Assembly: GCA_033032175.1 (NCBI GenBank) | Contig: CM065312.1 | Coordinates: 558,001 to 622,000, forward strand | Length of the DNA stretch: 64,000 bases | Direction: 5' to 3' | From: Saturnia japonica | Taxonomy: Eukaryota > Arthropoda > Insecta > Lepidoptera > Saturniidae | Part shown: in pieces, positions 13,060-25,488 of the stretch | Layout of the letters: every line of letters begins with the position of its first letter | Numbering within the stretch: the stretch's first letter is position 1 | The notes under the pieces: generated by a model | What the model saw: only the letters and a program-made list of their open reading frames with translations | The model's database searches: none | Told to the model about the DNA's origin: nothing | Made by a program: the position numbers and the translations under genes

Positions 13060-16000
13060 CACCAATAATTCCTTATAGTATGATAGGTTGAAGAACTTTT
13101 TTATGGATAGATAACAAGTAAAGAATAATCCCGCTGAAGGCACAAGTTATAATAATTAATGTGCGCAATCTGTCTCATTGCGTTTTCTCTCGTTGCGTAA
13201 ATAAGGGGTCCATTTTACCGAAAGACGGAGAGGCCAATAATTAATTACATCTCAGGAACGCTTTGATTAATTTATTCCGGGAAACAGCGTAAAATGACAT
13301 ATTTAAGTGAAATCTTTTCCCTAATATTTTGCAATTGGGTACTGGACTCGTAAGTTAAATCTACGTTGTTTATTACTAATGTGTCTCTTCTTAAATTCAA
13401 GTTTATTTAATTTGTGGCATAATCATTACTGTAATAATGTTTTAATTAATAACAAAGTCATATTGTTTTTGAGATCCGTCTCAGAAAGACCAATGTGAAT
13501 AAACTATAAAAATGTAAGAACTGACACTCGTATGCCGTATTGTGTTTCACCGTTAATTAACCGAAATATTTTAATTAGATGAGCTTTGAATGAAGACTTA
13601 TACATTGATCGTTTAAGAACGGACAGGAATCTCGTAAGTTAGTTAGTAACTCATGAGGAGGAGCGGATGACAGATATGGCAATTAATTTATTAATCCTAT
13701 TATAATTATTTTGGGCTATCCATCAAAATCTATCTCTAGTAAGATAAGTTATCCATAGATAAAATTATTATGTTAAATGCTTTTGACATTTACGAAGTCG
13801 TTTTTGATGGCGTTATATTTCTTCCACTTACATCAATATCAGCAATATGACCTGGCGGCTGCCAGTGTAATCTAATGTAATTTATATTTTTTTAAACCGG
13901 ATTAGCTGTATCCGTGTTTGTTTAGGTAAGTAGTGATATAACCAGATCCACAGCATGATAGCTATTTCAAAAATCTTTATTATCAACTTTTTAGTGTACT
14001 TTCACTGGCACAATAGACGACCGTTTTTAATGTGCATTCCTATAGGTACGTCGGTGGAAACACACACCGTGGGAACATTCGTTTAACCCATAAATACATA
14101 CTGATGTAGTTGCACATGAATAAGTTTTTTTATTGTAGTAATGGAAATAAATAATCAAGCATATTGTTTTAGTGATGCCGTGTGACCCTGTAAAGAAGGT
14201 CAAATGGAGTCGACCCTCACGCTGATTGCTCGCCGGTGACGTACTCCGGCAACATCACTTTACATTTAATACCAAATAACACGTCTTGGTTGCGATTATA
14301 AGGTTTAAGTTGAAGTTCACATGCCGAGTTTATTTTATTTTATTTTAAAATTTAACTTATTCGAGATACTATCAACTTGAAGCGATGGTAACAAAGCTGC
14401 AGCGCTTCAGTGTACCATCGCATAATAATAGGTATAGGATAAAAATACTTTGGTATTTTATGTTATATTGACACGTAAAGTATAAGATTTAACGTTAGAT
14501 TTAGTGCCTGACTATTGAAGGCGTATCTTTATATATAAACGAAAGCAAGCCAACGAATTATTGAAAAAAAAAAAAAATTCTTTGAGTCTGTTTGTTTCTC
14601 ATAAACTCAGAAACGGTAGCCCATTCACAGAAACTTAAAAAGCGTTTAAAGACATAAAAACGAAAAGTAAACTGCTTACGCTAATATTAAAGATATGAAA
14701 AGATATCCGTTTAATGAACAAAAATTCAAAGTTATATGCACGGAGTAAGAATCCAGTAATACCGTACGGCTTCATGCGAGTTGAGCCAAAAGCACGCACG
14801 TTAGTAATAAAATAAACTAATAACACTACACCTACATATAATAAAACTAATAGCGGATACTAAATATAAACGTGAGCGTGTCAGAAGCGAAATTAAAACC
14901 AATGACAGTGTCTGGATAATATTAGAGACATAACTCTGGAAGTAGGCTCCTGCGGGAACACTGATACAGGGCGGGGATATTGCTAGAATGTCTAGTGTGT
15001 CTACACGAACATATGCGTGGCTTAGCCTGGTGCACATATGTATACTGACAATCAAAGGAAACTACCGTATCTTTAATATGTGAATTTTGTTAACCTTTTA
15101 TTATATTATTATCCGTGTGTCCGATAGAAAATTTCATGAGCTTATACCCCAAGAAACACTCTTTTTTAAACACTCTTTTTTAAACCTTATAGGTATATTT
15201 TCAAATAAATTTTCTGAAACATTCACCTACACGTTAAATTAGAAATTCCTTTGCAAAAACTGGAAACTCGACACCGATTTAAGCTGTGTATATATCCGTA
15301 ATCCGTGTGGTATCCATTTAACAATTTTATTAAGTAGAAGATAAATATTTCAAAAATTTATATCGATTACTATGGAAAATAAAATGATATGACAAAGAAA
15401 CTTCACGAACACAAACTTAAATTTTAAATTTCACGCAACAGTATAAATAGACTTATTCCTAGGCGCTACCTCCACGAACGAGTGTATCGCCACGAGACCG
15501 CCCTGCTTTCGTTGGGTGATTATTTCGGATCGCTGCGTATTCGCTAGAATTCGCCGTGACTTCCGAAGGTATGCCGCGTATAGGCAACAATTCATTGCAT
15601 AGTTGTTGTGTTGAAAAGAGCTCAGTTCGGTGACAAGCAAGAGCGAAACTCAGAAGTATCAATGAGTGACACACGCTGGGTGGCGTTTAGTGTGGCGGGA
15701 GCGCCGCGAGTAGATCGCGTCTTGCGGCGGGCGGCAAATGGCTCGTTGGCGTTTTCCTCGTCAATATCACCTATTGTATCGCCGTGTGGAGTCACCTTCA
15801 TAGAGTTTTTATACAGAGTGGAAAAAACGAACAGGACATGGAGGAAAAGTATATCAAACATTGAAGATATCAAATTTTACTCCGAGGAAACATTGTTTTA
15901 TTTTTTGAAATAATAATAACTGCATTCATAGATTTTCTAAAAAAAGCTTACCTGTGCCGGGAATCGAACCAACTAAAAATGCAAAAAATAGACATGCAGT

Positions 16001-19000
16001 ATGTTATTGCAAAATTTCAATCTTCAATATGTATTTAATATACTTTTCCCCCATGTCCCTGTTCGGTTTTTCCACCCTGTGTAATGAAGCGGCAGGACGA
16101 TTATTTCCCCGTTATACATTCGCTCGCAGAGGTGGCGCCTTCCAAGAAGCATGAAAGAGTGATAGCCGTTAAGCTTCCGAGTGCAGCGTTAAACATAACG
16201 AAGACTTAATTCACGGAAAGTACCGTCTGGATAACGTCGAATTAATCACACGTTATTTCTTAACACCGCAGTTAAACTTTCAAGAGTCGTTCGGGAAGTT
16301 TAGCTAAAACTGTTTTGTGAAAATTTATTTTAACTATCTACTTAAACGTGATATTTTTCAAGCAAACATTAAACAGCGGACACATATATAATTATCACAA
16401 AAAATCAGCATTAGCTTAGCTGTGCAAAAAAGATATAAGAAAAATGAATACCCTGAACACACACACTAGCAACACTAATGAGTAAAGATCCAGCTTAGCT
16501 AGGAAAACATATCCACATCTAGCTTAGTGTCGGGGCTCGGACAAAAAATCTTTCTCTCACATGTCCCTCGGAAAAGCACAGCTATATCCTCTCTGAACTT
16601 CAACATCGGAATGTCAAAGAGTTTATATTGCTTCATATTTCGTAGCCTTATTTTCAACGAATCAAAATACGTTTTAATATTATGTTATCATATTATATTT
16701 GTAACTTGCTCATCTCTCTGAATCACACCTCACAGAAAGTTAATTAAGATGAATAGATAAATAAAAATATTCTTGTGAATTATCAGTTACTTCGAATCTT
16801 CCTTTCTTATGTCGTTAAGGAAGACGACGCAACTTCAGAGCAGTACTCCTTGATGTTTCAGTTCTCCATGTAATAGTTATTTTTAACATTGATCTCGTGA
16901 ATTTGAGATTTACAACGAAACTAAAGTTGTTTTCATTACAATACCGATTTGTGAACAAATATTATAGAATCATATTATTATATTCAAGTGTATCAGATGT
17001 ATATCATTTTCTCAAAGAAACCTTATCGAAATCCTGTAAATAATTCGTTTTAACGAAATAAGAACATGAAACTTTGTATTGGTTTTAAAGCATTAGTTTG
17101 GAAGTAAATTGCACTTACAAACAAATTTGGAACTTTCTAATATACATTTCGTTGATATATGGATACGCATTGCAGATGTATTTGTTCCACGTCGAACAAT
17201 ATGGTTTACTATTGTATTCAAAATATCTTCGAATTTATCGGTTTCTGTAAAGCAAATGTGAAGTGATACTCCGCGATCACGCTTGGACAGCAACTAATAA
17301 ATGTTTTTGTGGTATAAGACAATAGAAAAGAATTACTAGGTCGTAGAGGTGAATTCTTTATAGGTACTTACTGAAGGCGATCTCATATTTATATAGTGGA
17401 ACTTGTACGTATTAACTCAATTAGATAATGTTACAGGAAAGTTATCTAACTGCAGGACAAAAGTTCACTTTGCTTCATATATTTGAAAATTTGCTCCAAG
17501 TTAATCCGGTACCGACGTCGACAATTTTTCCTCTGATCTCGGACGAGAGGGTTTTTCGCCTTCAAAGCCTTTGTTACGTAGATTAAACTAACATCTCTAT
17601 ACCTAAAATATATCGTAGGAAGAATGATTAAAATATTTTTTTAGACAAATTATAATTAAATGAGCATAACTATTTACTAAATATATTGTATGTTAAAGAT
17701 TTTCTCTACTGTTGAGCGATTGATTGATTCAGCAGCTAAATTAAACCTTTGTCTGATCTTAATCAACACCTGGTTTCTACCTATACTCCTTGTCAAAGAC
17801 GAAATGTAAGTGCTACCAGCGAAGATATACCTACATAGTAAGAAAATCAGAACGTGAATGCACTTCCGAAAACTTCTCGAAAAGCTCCATCAAATATCTA
17901 GTTATATTACTTTTAATGGCTTCGAAACGATCTCTTGAATAAACTTTAACGATGTACTTTATTGAATTTTTGGAACTAGACGGTTACCGTTCATACAGTG
18001 ACCGTTTGTACCGCTGCGGATACTTCACACACGGATTCTGTCCGGTGGCGAAACCGTACCACTTCATACGACCTTTTGCTGTATGCACAACATTAATGGA
18101 ACTACCGTTTACACATATATACCGTGCATGTATGTGAGTGCCTTAAAAGATGGCTTAGTGCAACGGTGCGACTGTGATGAGCATTTGACACAACTTTGTA
18201 ATAATAAAAATTACCTCAGTATTTAATATAAAATAATTAAGAATATTATTATTAAACACAATCAAATGAACTAAATTAAACAGAAGCTTTCATCTCTGGT
18301 AGCTTTAAACATATTCAATACAGTTTGTCCTTTTTTGAACTAATTAAGTGAATACACAAAAAGCATCTTGTGGAAAATAGAACATGTCCCGGTCATTCCG
18401 GTCTGCGAATATACAAACTATACCTACAACTAACGAAAACAAACTATACATAATTGACAACTAGATAACATTTAATAGAACTAAATCAAGCAAGTTACCC
18501 ACGAGACGTGACTTCAACAATATAACTTAGTTAATAGCTCCAATATAATATACATAGTTCTAAACTATATGAGAGTTATTGACCTGGATCACGTCGCAGC
18601 GTGTGACACGTTAAAGTAAACTTGGTGTATGTATGAAGTTTCCCCCTTTATATCGTTTTCGAATGATCTACTAACTTTATATCGATTTCTTATCTACTTT
18701 GTTTTCATGTATAAGTTGATCCCACTTCTGAACTGGTCGGCACACCGACTAAATAACAAGAGATATTTGAGTCGTAATCCGTCAAAATTATTCGTTGCAT
18801 CCAATCGTAGCCAATCCGACGAGGGCGGGTTAAGTAGGGATTAATTTAAATTAAAACAATTATATTATAAAGAAAATGTTGATCCTATATTGTTTTATAA
18901 TTTAGTTTGAAAGTACATCGTGTTAAAAATAATTACTAAAATTTTAATGGTTTAATTGAACGTCCCTTCTTTAGTCAAGGACGTAACGTATAATACGTAA

Positions 19001-19050
19001 TTATTGACAGAATAACCGCTATTACATAGTTGTTACGAACACATTTGAAT
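13060..19050. other. Non-coding stretch with a small GC-rich patch
   Basis: I recognise no gene. The patch at about 15600-15800 is GC- and CpG-rich and open on both strands (up to about 101 residues), but has no known motif. At 15945-15985 the minus strand carries a good B-box (GGTTCGATTCCCGG), probably a SINE relic. A short direct duplication (AACACTCTTTTTTA twice) lies near 15160-15190. Confidence 0.4.
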
Positions 19051-19059
19051 TCTACCTGT

Positions 19060-20974
19060 ACAGTGGGAACACTTATTTGTATTTATTACTTTTATCACCT
19101 TTTTATTTAGACGAAGTTGTTAACTTGTTAAATAAACATTTTGCAAGTGCTACTAAGCTCTCACTGAATTTTAAAAATCTTACTCTTAAATTTCTTGCTT
19201 GTTTACCCCGTCCTCAGATTGAGCAGTTTGAGTTTTCCCCTACTAGTGAAGATGAAATTACAAAAATATTCCTAACTCTCAATTCCAAAGCTGTGGGTTG
19301 TGATAATATTGGTCGTGTCATGCTACAATATATTTATAAGCTTATTCTCCCATGTGTGACTTCTATAATAAACTTTTCTTTAACCACGGGGATTTATCCA
19401 GCTTCTTGGAAGAATGCTTATATTGTTCCGCTTTCTAAAGTTACCAATCCCACAGCTCCTAATCATTTTCGACCTATCTCTATTCTTCCCTTCCTTTCCA
19501 AAATTTTGGAATCTATTGTCAATAAACAAGTTACTTCTTTCCTCACTGACAACGATCTATTAAATCAATTTCAGTCTGGCTTTCGAACCGCCCACAGTAC
19601 TACTAGTGCTCTGCTTAAGATCACGGAAGATGTTAGATCTAATATGGAAAAAGGTATGGTCACAGTATTGGTCCTTATTGATTTTAGCAATGCATTTAAT
19701 GCTGTTGAACACGACCTTCTGATTGCCGCTCTTTCTTGTCTTCAGTTTTCACCCTTAGCACTGGAATGGTTTTCTTCTTATCTCCGAGATCGTCACCAGG
19801 CTGTTCGCGTCTATGATGGCGAATCAGATTGGTGTGCTCTAGAAGCTGGTGTTCCCCAAGGCGGCATTCTTTCTCCGTTACTTTTTTCTATTTTTATAAA
19901 CTTACTTACGCCTATTTTACAATCCCACTACCATCTCTATGCTGATGACCTGCAATTGTATCTGCATTGCGAAATAAAGAATCTTCCTTCTATAATCAAT
20001 AATTTAAACAAGGACCTCTCAAGTTTACTTTCCTGGTCTGAATCTTACGGGATTTATGTTAATCCAACTAAGTGTCAATCCATTATAATTGGTAGCTCAA
20101 AACAGCTTGCTAAAATAGACTTTAATTCGTTGACTCCTCTTCAATACAATAAATGTACCATTCCTTACTCAACTACGGTGAAAAATCTTGGTATCATTTT
20201 CGATACTAAATTATGCTGGGCAGACCACGTCAAGGAAGTTAGTAGAAAATTTTATGCTTCTCTTCATTCTCTCATGCGTTTGAAAAACTTTCTTCCTGTT
20301 AATACTAAGATTTCCCTAGTGAATACTCTTCTTCTACCACTTCTGGATTATGCAGACGTTGCTTACTTGGACCTCTCAGAAGATCTCTTAAATAAATTTG
20401 ATCGTCTACTCAATAACTGTATCCGTTTCATCTTCCGTCTTCGGAAGTTTGATCATGTTTCTGAATACCGAGCCAGGTTGAAATGGCTACCTATTCGGCA
20501 ACGTAGGAATATAAGAATACTTTGTCTTCTTTTCTCCGTACTTAATAATCCCAAATCCCCTAAATATTTAAAAACACTTTTTCAATCTCTCGCGGATACG
20601 CATAATAGACAGCTGAGGTCATCTAATTCTTTAATTCTCAGTATACCAAGTCATCATACTAATTTCCGCGACCAATCCTTCGCCGTTACAGCAGCACGAC
20701 TGTGGAATTCGCTTCCTATCAATATCCAACTGGCCAACTCTCGAAATTCCTTCAAGTATTCGCTACGTAGGTTTTACTTGGAGCAATTGAATACTTCTTA
20801 ATAATATATAATCTTAATAATCGTTATAATCTTTTTTTTTTACTTAACATTATGCACACCTTGCATATACCTTTCCCTTGCTCCCTTGGAAGACTGGCAG
20901 AGAATACTTTTTAGCATTAAGTCCTCCATTTGTACTTTTTTTTTTGTGCAATAAAGAATATAAAAAAAAAAAAA
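19060..20974 (+). mobile_element. 5'-truncated non-LTR retrotransposon (Jockey/CR1 group)
   Basis: A reverse-transcriptase open frame is followed by a 3' UTR with AATAAA at 20950-20955 and a terminal A tail (about 20962-20974). There is no upstream endonuclease domain, so the insertion is 5' truncated, as is usual for LINEs. A clear target-site duplication could not be found by eye. An inverted 3' fragment of the same family lies at about 21760-22046. Confidence 0.8.
19077..20801 (+). CDS. Non-LTR retrotransposon reverse transcriptase (ORF2 C-terminal part)
   Basis: This open frame encodes 574 residues of a LINE reverse transcriptase, the enzyme that copies element RNA into DNA at the nicked target. 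Visible motifs are the RPIS region (about residue 132), QSGFR (about 166), motif A LIDFSNAF with the catalytic Asp (about 202), GVPQG (258-262) and the catalytic YADD (288-291). The C-terminal LWNSLP motif is common in Jockey/CR1-type ORF2 proteins. The frame has no stops, which suggests a fairly recent insertion. The apurinic-type endonuclease domain normally found N-terminal is missing, so the copy cannot retrotranspose by itself. The true start lies upstream of the truncation, so the start given is only the first usable codon. Family assignment between CR1 and Jockey is uncertain. Confidence 0.85.
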   Translation: MYLLLLSPFYLDEVVNLLNKHFASATKLSLNFKNLTLKFLACLPRPQIEQFEFSPTSEDEITKIFLTLNSKAVGCDNIGRVMLQYIYKLILPCVTSIINFSLTTGIYPASWKNAYIVPLSKVTNPTAPNHFRPISILPFLSKILESIVNKQVTSFLTDNDLLNQFQSGFRTAHSTTSALLKITEDVRSNMEKGMVTVLVLIDFSNAFNAVEHDLLIAALSCLQFSPLALEWFSSYLRDRHQAVRVYDGESDWCALEAGVPQGGILSPLLFSIFINLLTPILQSHYHLYADDLQLYLHCEIKNLPSIINNLNKDLSSLLSWSESYGIYVNPTKCQSIIIGSSKQLAKIDFNSLTPLQYNKCTIPYSTTVKNLGIIFDTKLCWADHVKEVSRKFYASLHSLMRLKNFLPVNTKISLVNTLLLPLLDYADVAYLDLSEDLLNKFDRLLNNCIRFIFRLRKFDHVSEYRARLKWLPIRQRRNIRILCLLFSVLNNPKSPKYLKTLFQSLADTHNRQLRSSNSLILSIPSHHTNFRDQSFAVTAARLWNSLPINIQLANSRNSFKYSLRRFYLEQLNTS

Positions 20975-21759
20975 ATTCATACTTCCATGTATGACATAGT
21001 ATACATGCAAAACTAAACCAATACAGATATCTTTCACCAGAATAGTAGAACACCTATATGTAATAAACATGTACGTAAATTTGTAGCTCAAATTTGTTAT
21101 AATTATCGAAGAAGCTTATTGTTGGATAGTTACGAATTAAACCAAAATTGAAATATCAATTTCACAATGGAGTGATAAAGAATCGGCAGACGACTAATAT
21201 AAATAAATTCCGTAAAACCGTATATTCAGTTTATATCCCTTTTGAATTTATTTCCGATTTGCAGACTCATGTGTCTGTGTAAATTGGACGATGAAAGCCT
21301 TACGCTCCGTTTCGTTTGTAGCATTTCGTAACATGATATATCTCAGTCAGACATCGGTTTCGTTTGATGTCTGAAGGCGAAGGCACGCGAATCATGTATC
21401 GAATGAGTATTATTTTCTGTAGTTCTCGGCGTTTATATCTGTATTTATTAAGTCGACTTTGGCAGGAAATGATGTGTTTCAACGAAGGAATTCGACGATG
21501 AATAACATTTATTACAACTATTTGGTAGAAACTGATGTTTTAATTTTAGCGTATAAGATATAAAAAGTTTCATATATAAAATTGTGTGTACTTGTATGTA
21601 CGCACGTTAGAGGTTATGCTTCTTCCTTCGGCGTAACAAAGAACAACGCGTGCCAACAGCATCATCGAGTTAGCCATCAATGATAATAATATAAATTGAT
21701 TTTTCTCACTTTTAAACTTTAATTGTGTAAAAATAATTTAACCTTGTATACATAAATTA
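20975..21759. other. Non-coding spacer between two LINE copies
   Basis: A+T-rich spacer with no recognisable gene or motif. Confidence 0.5.
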
Positions 21760-22046
21760 ACATTATAATCTTTATTGTACAAAAAAAGTAAAAATGGAGG
21801 GACTTAATGCTAAAAAGCATTCCCTACCAGTCTTCCAGGGAAGCAAGAGAAAGGTATATGCAAGGTGTGCATAATTTTTAGTAAAAAAAAAACTTGCCAA
21901 TATTCAATTGCTCCAAATAAAACCTCCGTAGCGAATACTTGAAGGAATCCTGAGAGTTGGCTAGTTGGATGTTGATAGGAAACGAATTCTACACTCTAGT
22001 CCTGATGCTGTTACGGCGAAAGATTGGTCGCGGAAATTAGTATGAT
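21760..22046 (-). mobile_element. 3' fragment of the same LINE family, inverted
   Basis: On the minus strand this stretch reproduces the last part of the element at 19060-20974: the CCGCGACCAATCTTTCGCCG region, a block equivalent to the end of the RT frame, the GGAGCAATTGAATA 3' part of the ORF, and the AATAAA-containing 3' UTR (near 21770). It is diverged and disrupted, so it is an older or independently inserted truncated copy. Confidence 0.8.
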
Positions 22047-24242
22047 GATTTGATATAAAATGAATTCACATGTACATTGGTCACGTCGCACTTCCGTCAC
22101 ATGATGCGCGCACAACTCTCATAAACGCGCCAAAAGAACCATAATAAAATATATATTTTTAATTATTTAACAAAATGTGAAAGCAGAAATGAAATATACG
22201 TGTACCGGTGTATAATGGCGCGTTGTGTATGGACAAGAGGATGGCCTCTTACAATTAATTTAATCTGATTTATATTTCATTATTTATTCTCTAATGATAA
22301 TAGTAAAGTAAATCAGTGTAATCCAGTTAGGTACCTAATAGGACGGAGTCGACAAAATGTTTGCAGGCTGACTTACAAACCTAAAACTCATTATGCGAGA
22401 TCAGTACAAATTAAACTAAAGACCGTAACAAAAATAACCCTCTTCAGACAACCATAAATTTAGTAAAACAAAAATAAATCAGTATTATTATCTAGCATTT
22501 GATTAATGCCTGAAATTGTTTATAAAACGTGGGCGAGACATAACGTCCGAGACGTCGCAAATATTGATGTACTTAGACGCCGCGTCGGTGCTTATCGCGC
22601 CTCCGCCCGAGCCGCCCGAGCCGCCCGCGCCACTGTCAACTGTCCTAAACAACAAATAGCCCAACATTACAACAGCCTCAGGCTTGACACATTTATATCC
22701 TTTTTTCCTCGACTGTTGATGGAATACCTGCTATTCGTTTCAGCAGTTTATCACTTTATACGAACACACAATACCCGCAGGCCACACCATTCGTCAATTG
22801 AATGGTCCAGTTCAGTAACCCACAAATATGAATTTTGGACTAAAGGTTTATTCACTTTTGGCAAAATAACTTAAATGTGGTACAGTTACATTTTGAGAAG
22901 TGTTTTGGTGTTTTATTAAATAAAGCCTTCATGAGTGAAATAAAATAACAAATGAAAATTGAAACGCGAGTCTGATCAGTTTTGATGGTTGAGACATAAA
23001 CATTAATTAGACCGGGATTAAATATAATAACGATCAAATAATACATTAAAACCCTGAGGTGAAGTAAATGATTACCAAAAATAGTTGTTATGTTAATAAC
23101 AAAAATAGTACATAGATATGCAATAGCTTAGGATTTTATATGTACACTAACACATGAAACGTGGTATTTATTTCAATTATATATTTGAAATTCTCAATCA
23201 GGAGAGTTCATAGTATTTTATTTAATAATTAAGCCCCGAGACAAAAAGATAGGTGTTAAAAGTTTAACGTGTGTTTATGTCTGTGGCATCGTAGCTCACA
23301 ATCGGCTGAACCGATTTTGATCTAGTTTTGTTTTTGTTTGAAAGGTGATCTGATCGAGTTTTGTTAACTATGATTCAAGTAAATCTTTTCAGCCGTTTGA
23401 AGATTATCAACTCTTACAGTTGATAAATAGATTTGAGCCTCTTCCACAGGTTGGATGAAATGGGTTTCAATTTAATGTTTTACTTAAAGTTTATTGTACA
23501 CCGTTAATTAGAGACATAATCGAACATTAAAATTATTCGTTTCACGTACAAAAAGCCGTCTTATTTTTGAAGCAACCTCTGGATGGATATGCTTCACAGA
23601 TAAAATCAGAGGCACATGCCACATCATGTACGTATCCAAAACAATTAGCTCGCTGTTTCTATGACTATAATGCTTAGATTTTTAAGTATCTTAGTAAAAT
23701 ATAAATATACCTTTCCTATCCTATCTTTAAACAGTTTATTATGTTTAACATCGATTCGAATGTAAACATTTTTATTTTGTAGACAGATGGGGCCGCAGAT
23801 AGGACGTAGTTTAGGACAAAACGAAACCTTTGAGTCATTGTCAAGTGCGAAGGTCGTTAGTCGGTGCCAGTAGCCATGACCGACAGCAGACTTAAGGCTT
23901 CACAGTAGAAGGTGAGTGTCGCGAGTGCAGACACGCATCACCGCACTAATACGACAACACACCTTACCCCCACGATAAATTCTATAACTCATTTAAAAAT
24001 ATATTTTAATCTGCAACTTTAAAACAATACACTATACCTATTTGGTAAGGTTTAACACAAATCTCGCCGTTTGGCTACAATCTCGTTTGATCTTAAGTGA
24101 CAATAATGGGGCCTAAGCATGCTAAGTGTAGAAGAAACCGTTGTTTGGTTTTGTTATATGAGTTATATAATTTTTTATATGTTCCGTAAAAGTTGTTTGG
24201 ATTTTATAATGTTTTTCACTCTCACTACAGAAAATATTTACC
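22047..24242. other. Non-coding stretch left of the Polinton
   Basis: No gene recognised. A CpG-rich patch with short CCGCCCGAG tandem units lies at about 22587-22632. It inflates an open frame of about 122 residues that shows no known domain. Around 23820-23917 there is a GC-richer patch ending in a good splice-donor-like AAGGTGAGT, a possible non-coding exon end, weakly supported. Confidence 0.4.
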
Positions 24243-24248
24243 ATTGTG
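24243..24248. repeat. Target-site duplication, left (ATTGTG)
   Basis: Six bases immediately outside the left AGT terminus of the Polinton. They differ by one base from ACTGTG outside the right terminus (34612-34617). Polintons generate 5-6 bp duplications, so this fits. Confidence 0.65.
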
Positions 24249-24543
24249 AGTAGTGGTTTTTCGCCGGTTCTGCATATGATGTAGCGGCAGACCGCGAATG
24301 AAGTTAATTGAATCCGCGGATTAAGTTTATTGATACCCATGCACTCAAGTATCAACTTGTTTGCACATAAATCACTACTCTAATACAATACATCCGTAGT
24401 TGTCATCCTTTTTTATCTATTCCCCTATTATTTTTTGGGTTTCTATTGTGTTTTTAGGGTTTCTATTGTATTGCATTTTAGACACGTATCTACCCTTTTT
24501 TACATCACGCTACTTGCTTATTGTTCATTATATTTTTTGTTTG
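24249..24543 (+). repeat. Polinton left terminal inverted repeat
   Basis: It matches the reverse complement of 34308-34611 almost base for base over blocks such as CATATGATGTAGCGGCAGAC and CCGCGGATTAAGTTTATTG. Two indels separate the arms. The left arm has a short GTTTCTATTG-type duplication at about 24458-24473, and the right arm has about 23 extra bases at about 34566-34590. The outer end AGT is the canonical Polinton terminus. Confidence 0.92.
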
Positions 24544-24739
24544 AAGGTACATTTCTTTATCTCAGAAAGGATGCATTCCATTCGTATAACTGACCACACA
24601 CATAGAACATCACCATTAATTCGGGTATAAAAGAAATAGCCAAAACCAAACTATATGTCATTACGATTTGTGCTTTACACGGTGCTCCAATCTCCAGGTG
24701 TTTTTATAGTAAAGTGTTGGAATAGTGAAACTGCTGACA

Positions 24740-25246
24740 ATGGATGTAAGTACTTCTTATACATTTTTAAAACATGTTTCAAGCCTAAACCTAATCCGTA
24801 ACATAAAACATAATTAATAATAGTGTTTTCAAATTGTTTCAGCTCTCTGAAAATACTTTCAAGAATTTTTATTATACAAGGTGAAGAAACAAATATCCAA
24901 AAGGTCATGTAATAATATTGATGACTTTTTTGATAAGAAGAAGTTCGCTAAGAAGTCTTCCACTGTTGGCCGAGCATCGAAAGACGGTGTTTCCTATATT
25001 ACTTCAAATACAGACGACAGTGCCTACTCATCTCATCTCATCCAAATCGATATCTATGACGTCAATAAGATCAAAAATATCACACCACAGAACCACTGGA
25101 AACATGCAGATTTTCGAGTTAAATATTATGTCCAACTTGAGGATGATAAAAACATGCAATCTGTGAGAGATGTGATATTTAATATAACAAAACAGTTGGC
25201 AACAAAAGAAAATTGTATTAAATATTTTATAGAGACCGATAAATAA
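24740..25246 (+). pseudogene. Polinton gene of unknown function, probably spliced and frameshifted
   Basis: The first gene inside the left repeat. A plausible two-codon first exon (ATG at 24740) ends at a textbook donor GTAAGT (24746). The acceptor TTGTTTCAG ends at 24842, giving an intron of 97 bp. Exon 2 runs from 24843 but meets a TGA at 24882-24884; a one-base frame change near 24880 is needed to continue into the open frame that ends at 25246 (about 120 residues). That frame has a basic N-terminus (KKQISKRS), a short KKKFAKK patch and otherwise mixed polar residues, with no membrane segment or motif I recognise. AATAAA lies downstream at 25336-25341. Polinton genomes carry several such lineage-specific genes, so its role is unknown. 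The splice model is inference. Confidence 0.55.
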
Positions 25247-25488
25247 GTAACGTAGTGCTTGTGCTTAGATTTACTTGCGCAATGATTTGTTTCATAAAGC
25301 AAATTGTTATAGATATTTAATCATTTCCTAAAAACAATAAATCATTTTTTTTTTCAATTATTTTTTACTCTATGAAACAAGTCATTGTGTTATTGTAAAA
25401 CAACATTTATTTGTGAGGATTTTTGTGAACTACATAAAACTGTGAAATTTACTTTAAAACCAATCAACTTTTTTACATATTCATCACT

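Noticed and set aside
15608..15913. Overlapping open frames on both strands (about 101 and 83 residues)
   Set aside because: Both-strand openness reflects base composition. There is no known motif and it is not a convincing exon.
22506..22874. A 122-residue + strand open frame
   Set aside because: Its length comes from a GC-rich patch with Arg/Ala runs (RAARAARA). There is no domain, no partner exon and no conserved block.
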